Positions 45,740 to 48,292 of a DNA stretch of 48,292 nt are shown piece after piece. Position 1 is the first letter of the stretch. Each line of letters starts with the position of its first letter. The notes under the pieces were generated by a model. The model saw only the letters and a program-made list of their open reading frames with translations, did not search any database and was not told where the DNA came from. The stretch comes from Rhizobium sp. Q54. Lineage in GTDB: Bacteria > Pseudomonadota > Alphaproteobacteria > UBA828. The position numbers and the translations under genes were made by a program. Location of the stretch: assembly GCA_945892755.1 (NCBI GenBank), contig CAMDDO010000015.1, forward strand, positions 1 through 48,292, in the 5' to 3' direction.

Positions 45740-48292
45740 ATGACAACGAAAAGAATGTTGATCGACAGCAGCCACGCCGAAGAGACCCGCGTGGTTGTGG
45801 CGAGCGGCACCCGTCTCGAAGAATTTGATTTTGAAACGTCGACCCGTAAGCAGCTCAAGGGCAACATCTATCTCGCAAAGGTAACGCGCGTCGAACCGTC
45901 GCTCCAGGCCGCCTTCGTCGACTTCGGCGGCAATCGGCACGGCTTTCTGCCGTTCGGCGAGATTCATCCAGACTATTATCAGATCCCGCTCGCCGACCGC
46001 GAGGCGTTGTTCCGCGAGCAGGAACGCGTCGCGGAAGAGGCCGAAGCGAAAGAGGCGGCCAATGACGCACGGGCAGAGGCCGAGCCCCTCGCCTCGTCGG
46101 AACCGGAACCCGAAACCGGCGACCACCATCCGGAGGACGTGCTTCCGGAAGAGGTCGGCGGGCGCGAATCGGCGCTCGGCGATGATGAACCGCCTCCCTA
46201 CCAGGCGGCGAGCCCCTGGGACGAGCCGGCCAGTGCGCCGCCCATTATGGAGGGTGATTCCGAGCCGCCGTCCTGGGCCGCGGCCGATGCCGCGCCCGCG
46301 CCCCATTTGTCGCGCGCGCCTGATGATGACGATGCGATGGAGCGCGATCGCGAACAACCCTCGCTGTTCGACTCCGGGACACGCGACGAGAACGAGGAAC
46401 CGGACGCGCCGCCGATCGGTGGGCACATGTATGGCGACGAGGACCATGCGGCTTCAGGCGAGGAATTCGCACCCGCTTCTTCGGCCGGCCACGCGGACGC
46501 CGCGACCGAGCCGAGTCCCTCGCCGGCGCCCGAGGCGGAACCACGCGAACGGGCGAACGGCGGGGTTGAGGAAGTCGGCGGTGATGAGCTCGGCGACGGC
46601 GAACGGCGGCGTAGCCACGTCAGTCGTTCTCTCCTGTCGCGGCGCTACAAGATCCAAGCGGTCATCAAGAAGCGCCAGATCATGCTCATCCAGGTGGTCA
46701 AGGAGGAGCGCGGCACCAAAGGCGCGGCGCTGACCACCTATCTTTCGCTCGCCGGGCGCTATTGCGTCTTGATGCCGAACGCGATTCGCGGCGGCGGTAT
46801 TTCGCGCAAGATCGTCAATGCCGAAGACCGGCGCCGGCTCAAATCGATCACCAGCGAGCTCGAAGTGCCCGGGCGCATGGGGCTGATCGTTCGCACGGCT
46901 GGCATGAATCGGACCAAACCAGAGATCAAGCGCGACTTCGAATATCTGCTGCGTCAATGGGAAGGCATTCGCGATCTGACGCTGGGCTCGACCGCGCCTT
47001 GCCTGATCTATGGCGAAGCCAATTTGATCCGCCGCTCGATCCGCGACCTCTATTCCAAGGACATCGACGAAGTCCTGGTCGAGGGCGAGGAAGGCTATCG
47101 CATCGCCAAAGACTTCATGCGGACCCTGATTCCGAGCCACACCGCGAAGGTACAACCCTATCGCGACAGCGTGCCGCTCTTCGTCCGCCACCAGATCGAG
47201 AGCCAGCTCGATTCGATGTATAGCCCGCAAGTGCAGCTGCGCTCGGGCGGCTATCTCGTGATGAACCAAACCGAGGCGCTGGTCGCGATCGACGTCAATT
47301 CGGGGCGCGCGACCAAGGAACGCAATATCGAGGAAACGGCCTTCCGCACCAATCTCGAAGCGGCGGAAGAGGTCGCGCGCCAGCTCCGCCTGCGCGACCT
47401 CGCCGGGCTCATTGTCATCGATTTCATCGATATGGACGAAAGCCGCAACCAGCGAGCGGTCGAGCGTCGCCTGAAGGACGCGCTCAAAGTCGATCGCGCG
47501 CGCATTCAGGTCGGTCGGATCAGCGCGTTCGGCCTGCTCGAAATGTCGCGGCAACGCCTGCGGCCGAGCCTGGCCGAAGGCAGCATGGAGAAGTGCACCG
47601 CGTGCGGCGGCACGGGCATGTTGCGCTCGACCGAATCAGCCGCGCTCCATGTCCTGCGTGCGATCGAAGAAGAAGGCATGCGCGAGCGCGCGGCGGAAAT
47701 CCGGGTCCATGTCCCCGGCCGCATCGCCATGTATGTCCTCAACAACAAGCGCCAAGCGCTCGCCGATATCGAGGCGCGCTATGGCTTCGCGGTCGGCTTC
47801 TTGGAAGACAACACGCTGGTGCCGCCAGGGCACGAGATCGAGCGGGTCCGCGCGCGTGGCGAAGGACCTACGCCGGCCGACGTCCGCGCGTCACATGCGG
47901 TAACCGCCGAAACCACCGAAATCCCCGCGCTCGAAGACGAAGACGTTCCGGTCGTCGAAGAACGCGAAGAAGTCGCGCAAGTGTCCGAGGTCGCGTCCGA
48001 ACCCACCGAGGCAAATGGCGGCAGACGGCGCCGGCGCAAGCACGGACGCGGCTTCGAGCCGGCGGAGCGCACGCCCCGAGGCCGGGTCGAAGCGCAGCCA
48101 GCGGACGAGAATGAGGCACCGGCGTTTGCCTCGGGGGTGTCGGAACCGCACGAGATCGGGGAACCGGCCGAGGCTCAGCCAATTGCCGAAGCGACCGTAG
48201 CCGCGCCAGCCGTCGACGACGAAGACGAGGCAGCGCGCGCGGCGCGGCGGCGGCGGCGTGGTCGACGCGGTGGACGGCGGCGTCGCGGCGGG
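45740..48292 (+). CDS. rne: Ribonuclease E, N-terminal 851 codons (partial)
   Basis: Open from the ATG at 45740 to the window edge; a second ATG lies at 45755. The S1 domain begins KGNIYLAKVTRVEPSLQAAF and is split by an acidic, Glu/Pro/Asp-rich insert (about residues 90-298) before RRYKIQAVIKKRQIML and KEERGTKGAALTTYLSLAG. The catalytic aspartates are Asp518 (VAIDVNSGRATKERN) and Asp561 (IVIDFIDMD). The zinc-link is CTACGGTG (Cys619, Cys622). The C-terminal part, from about residue 740, is disordered, acidic with basic patches (for example RRRRRKHG), and should scaffold the degradosome. RNase E processes rRNA and decays mRNA; the gene's end is outside the window. Confidence 0.95.
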   Translation, partial: MTTKRMLIDSSHAEETRVVVASGTRLEEFDFETSTRKQLKGNIYLAKVTRVEPSLQAAFVDFGGNRHGFLPFGEIHPDYYQIPLADREALFREQERVAEEAEAKEAANDARAEAEPLASSEPEPETGDHHPEDVLPEEVGGRESALGDDEPPPYQAASPWDEPASAPPIMEGDSEPPSWAAADAAPAPHLSRAPDDDDAMERDREQPSLFDSGTRDENEEPDAPPIGGHMYGDEDHAASGEEFAPASSAGHADAATEPSPSPAPEAEPRERANGGVEEVGGDELGDGERRRSHVSRSLLSRRYKIQAVIKKRQIMLIQVVKEERGTKGAALTTYLSLAGRYCVLMPNAIRGGGISRKIVNAEDRRRLKSITSELEVPGRMGLIVRTAGMNRTKPEIKRDFEYLLRQWEGIRDLTLGSTAPCLIYGEANLIRRSIRDLYSKDIDEVLVEGEEGYRIAKDFMRTLIPSHTAKVQPYRDSVPLFVRHQIESQLDSMYSPQVQLRSGGYLVMNQTEALVAIDVNSGRATKERNIEETAFRTNLEAAEEVARQLRLRDLAGLIVIDFIDMDESRNQRAVERRLKDALKVDRARIQVGRISAFGLLEMSRQRLRPSLAEGSMEKCTACGGTGMLRSTESAALHVLRAIEEEGMRERAAEIRVHVPGRIAMYVLNNKRQALADIEARYGFAVGFLEDNTLVPPGHEIERVRARGEGPTPADVRASHAVTAETTEIPALEDEDVPVVEEREEVAQVSEVASEPTEANGGRRRRRKHGRGFEPAERTPRGRVEAQPADENEAPAFASGVSEPHEIGEPAEAQPIAEATVAAPAVDDEDEAARAARRRRRGRRGGRRRRGG

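Noticed and set aside
45297-45743. GTG-started frame of 148 codons whose stop overlaps the rne ATG
   Set aside because: The ATGA overlap with rne is tempting, but the product is Arg/Pro-rich with no domain, has no ribosome-binding site and spans the whole leader. I treat it as chance; a leader peptide cannot be fully excluded.
44161-45828. Open frame of 555 codons on the plus strand over amiC and the rne start
   Set aside because: It covers the amiC gene in antisense and overlaps the first 30 codons of rne in another frame. The composition is that of a shadow frame.

Overview
The window is about 48.3 kb of GC-rich, gene-dense chromosomal DNA from an alphaproteobacterium. The gene order rne (divergent) - amiC - mrcA - prfB at the right end, an RNase E with a long acidic insert in its S1 domain, a Zur-type zinc locus and compact palindromic intergenic repeats all point that way. 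The order or family cannot be fixed from the sequence alone. I found no tRNA, rRNA, CRISPR array, insertion sequence or prophage genes.

Layout. 1-9000 is a catabolic region. It holds the end of an HMG-CoA lyase gene, a small AtzG/GatC-like protein coupled to an amidase, an orphan ABC ATPase, an acyl-CoA dehydrogenase, a MaoC hydratase with a phosphotransferase and an EamA transporter, an N-carbamoylsarcosine-amidase-like isochorismatase-fold hydrolase, and a zinc-containing MDR dehydrogenase. 9000-17300 holds a leftward group (hyuA, hyuB, an APH/P-loop kinase fusion, dihydropyrimidinase) and a divergent FAD-dependent amine/amino-acid oxidoreductase. Together with the hydrolase at 7226 this resembles an N-methylhydantoin to N-carbamoylsarcosine to sarcosine route. 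17281-20896 is a zinc-uptake locus: zur-znuC-znuB-hisI leftward with stop/start overlaps at every junction, znuA rightward, and a clear Zur box between them.

21216-26865 is the most interesting part. It contains a REC-PAS-PAS-histidine kinase, an RpfC-like membrane hybrid kinase (HK-REC-REC-HPt) and, convergent and overlapping it by 43 nt, an RpfF-like DSF synthase with both catalytic glutamates. This looks like a diffusible-signal-factor (DSF) quorum-sensing module in an alphaproteobacterium. There is no adjacent RpfG (REC-HD-GYP); the partner in that place is a REC-headed kinase. 27079-30429 has an EamA transporter, a crotonase-family protein and a signal-less subtilase followed by a small protein that may be its inhibitor.

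30525-48292 is mostly housekeeping. It holds an AsmA/YhdP-like envelope protein, then glnE-bcp-DUF455 as a translationally coupled run, an old-yellow-enzyme/TMADH-like flavoprotein missing one Fe-S cysteine, prfB with a textbook programmed +1 frameshift, PBP1A, AmiC and the first 851 codons of rne, preceded by a 466-nt leader with a strong hairpin.

Limits: functions were assigned by reading translated sequences and recalling family motifs. No similarity search, alignment or structure prediction was run.
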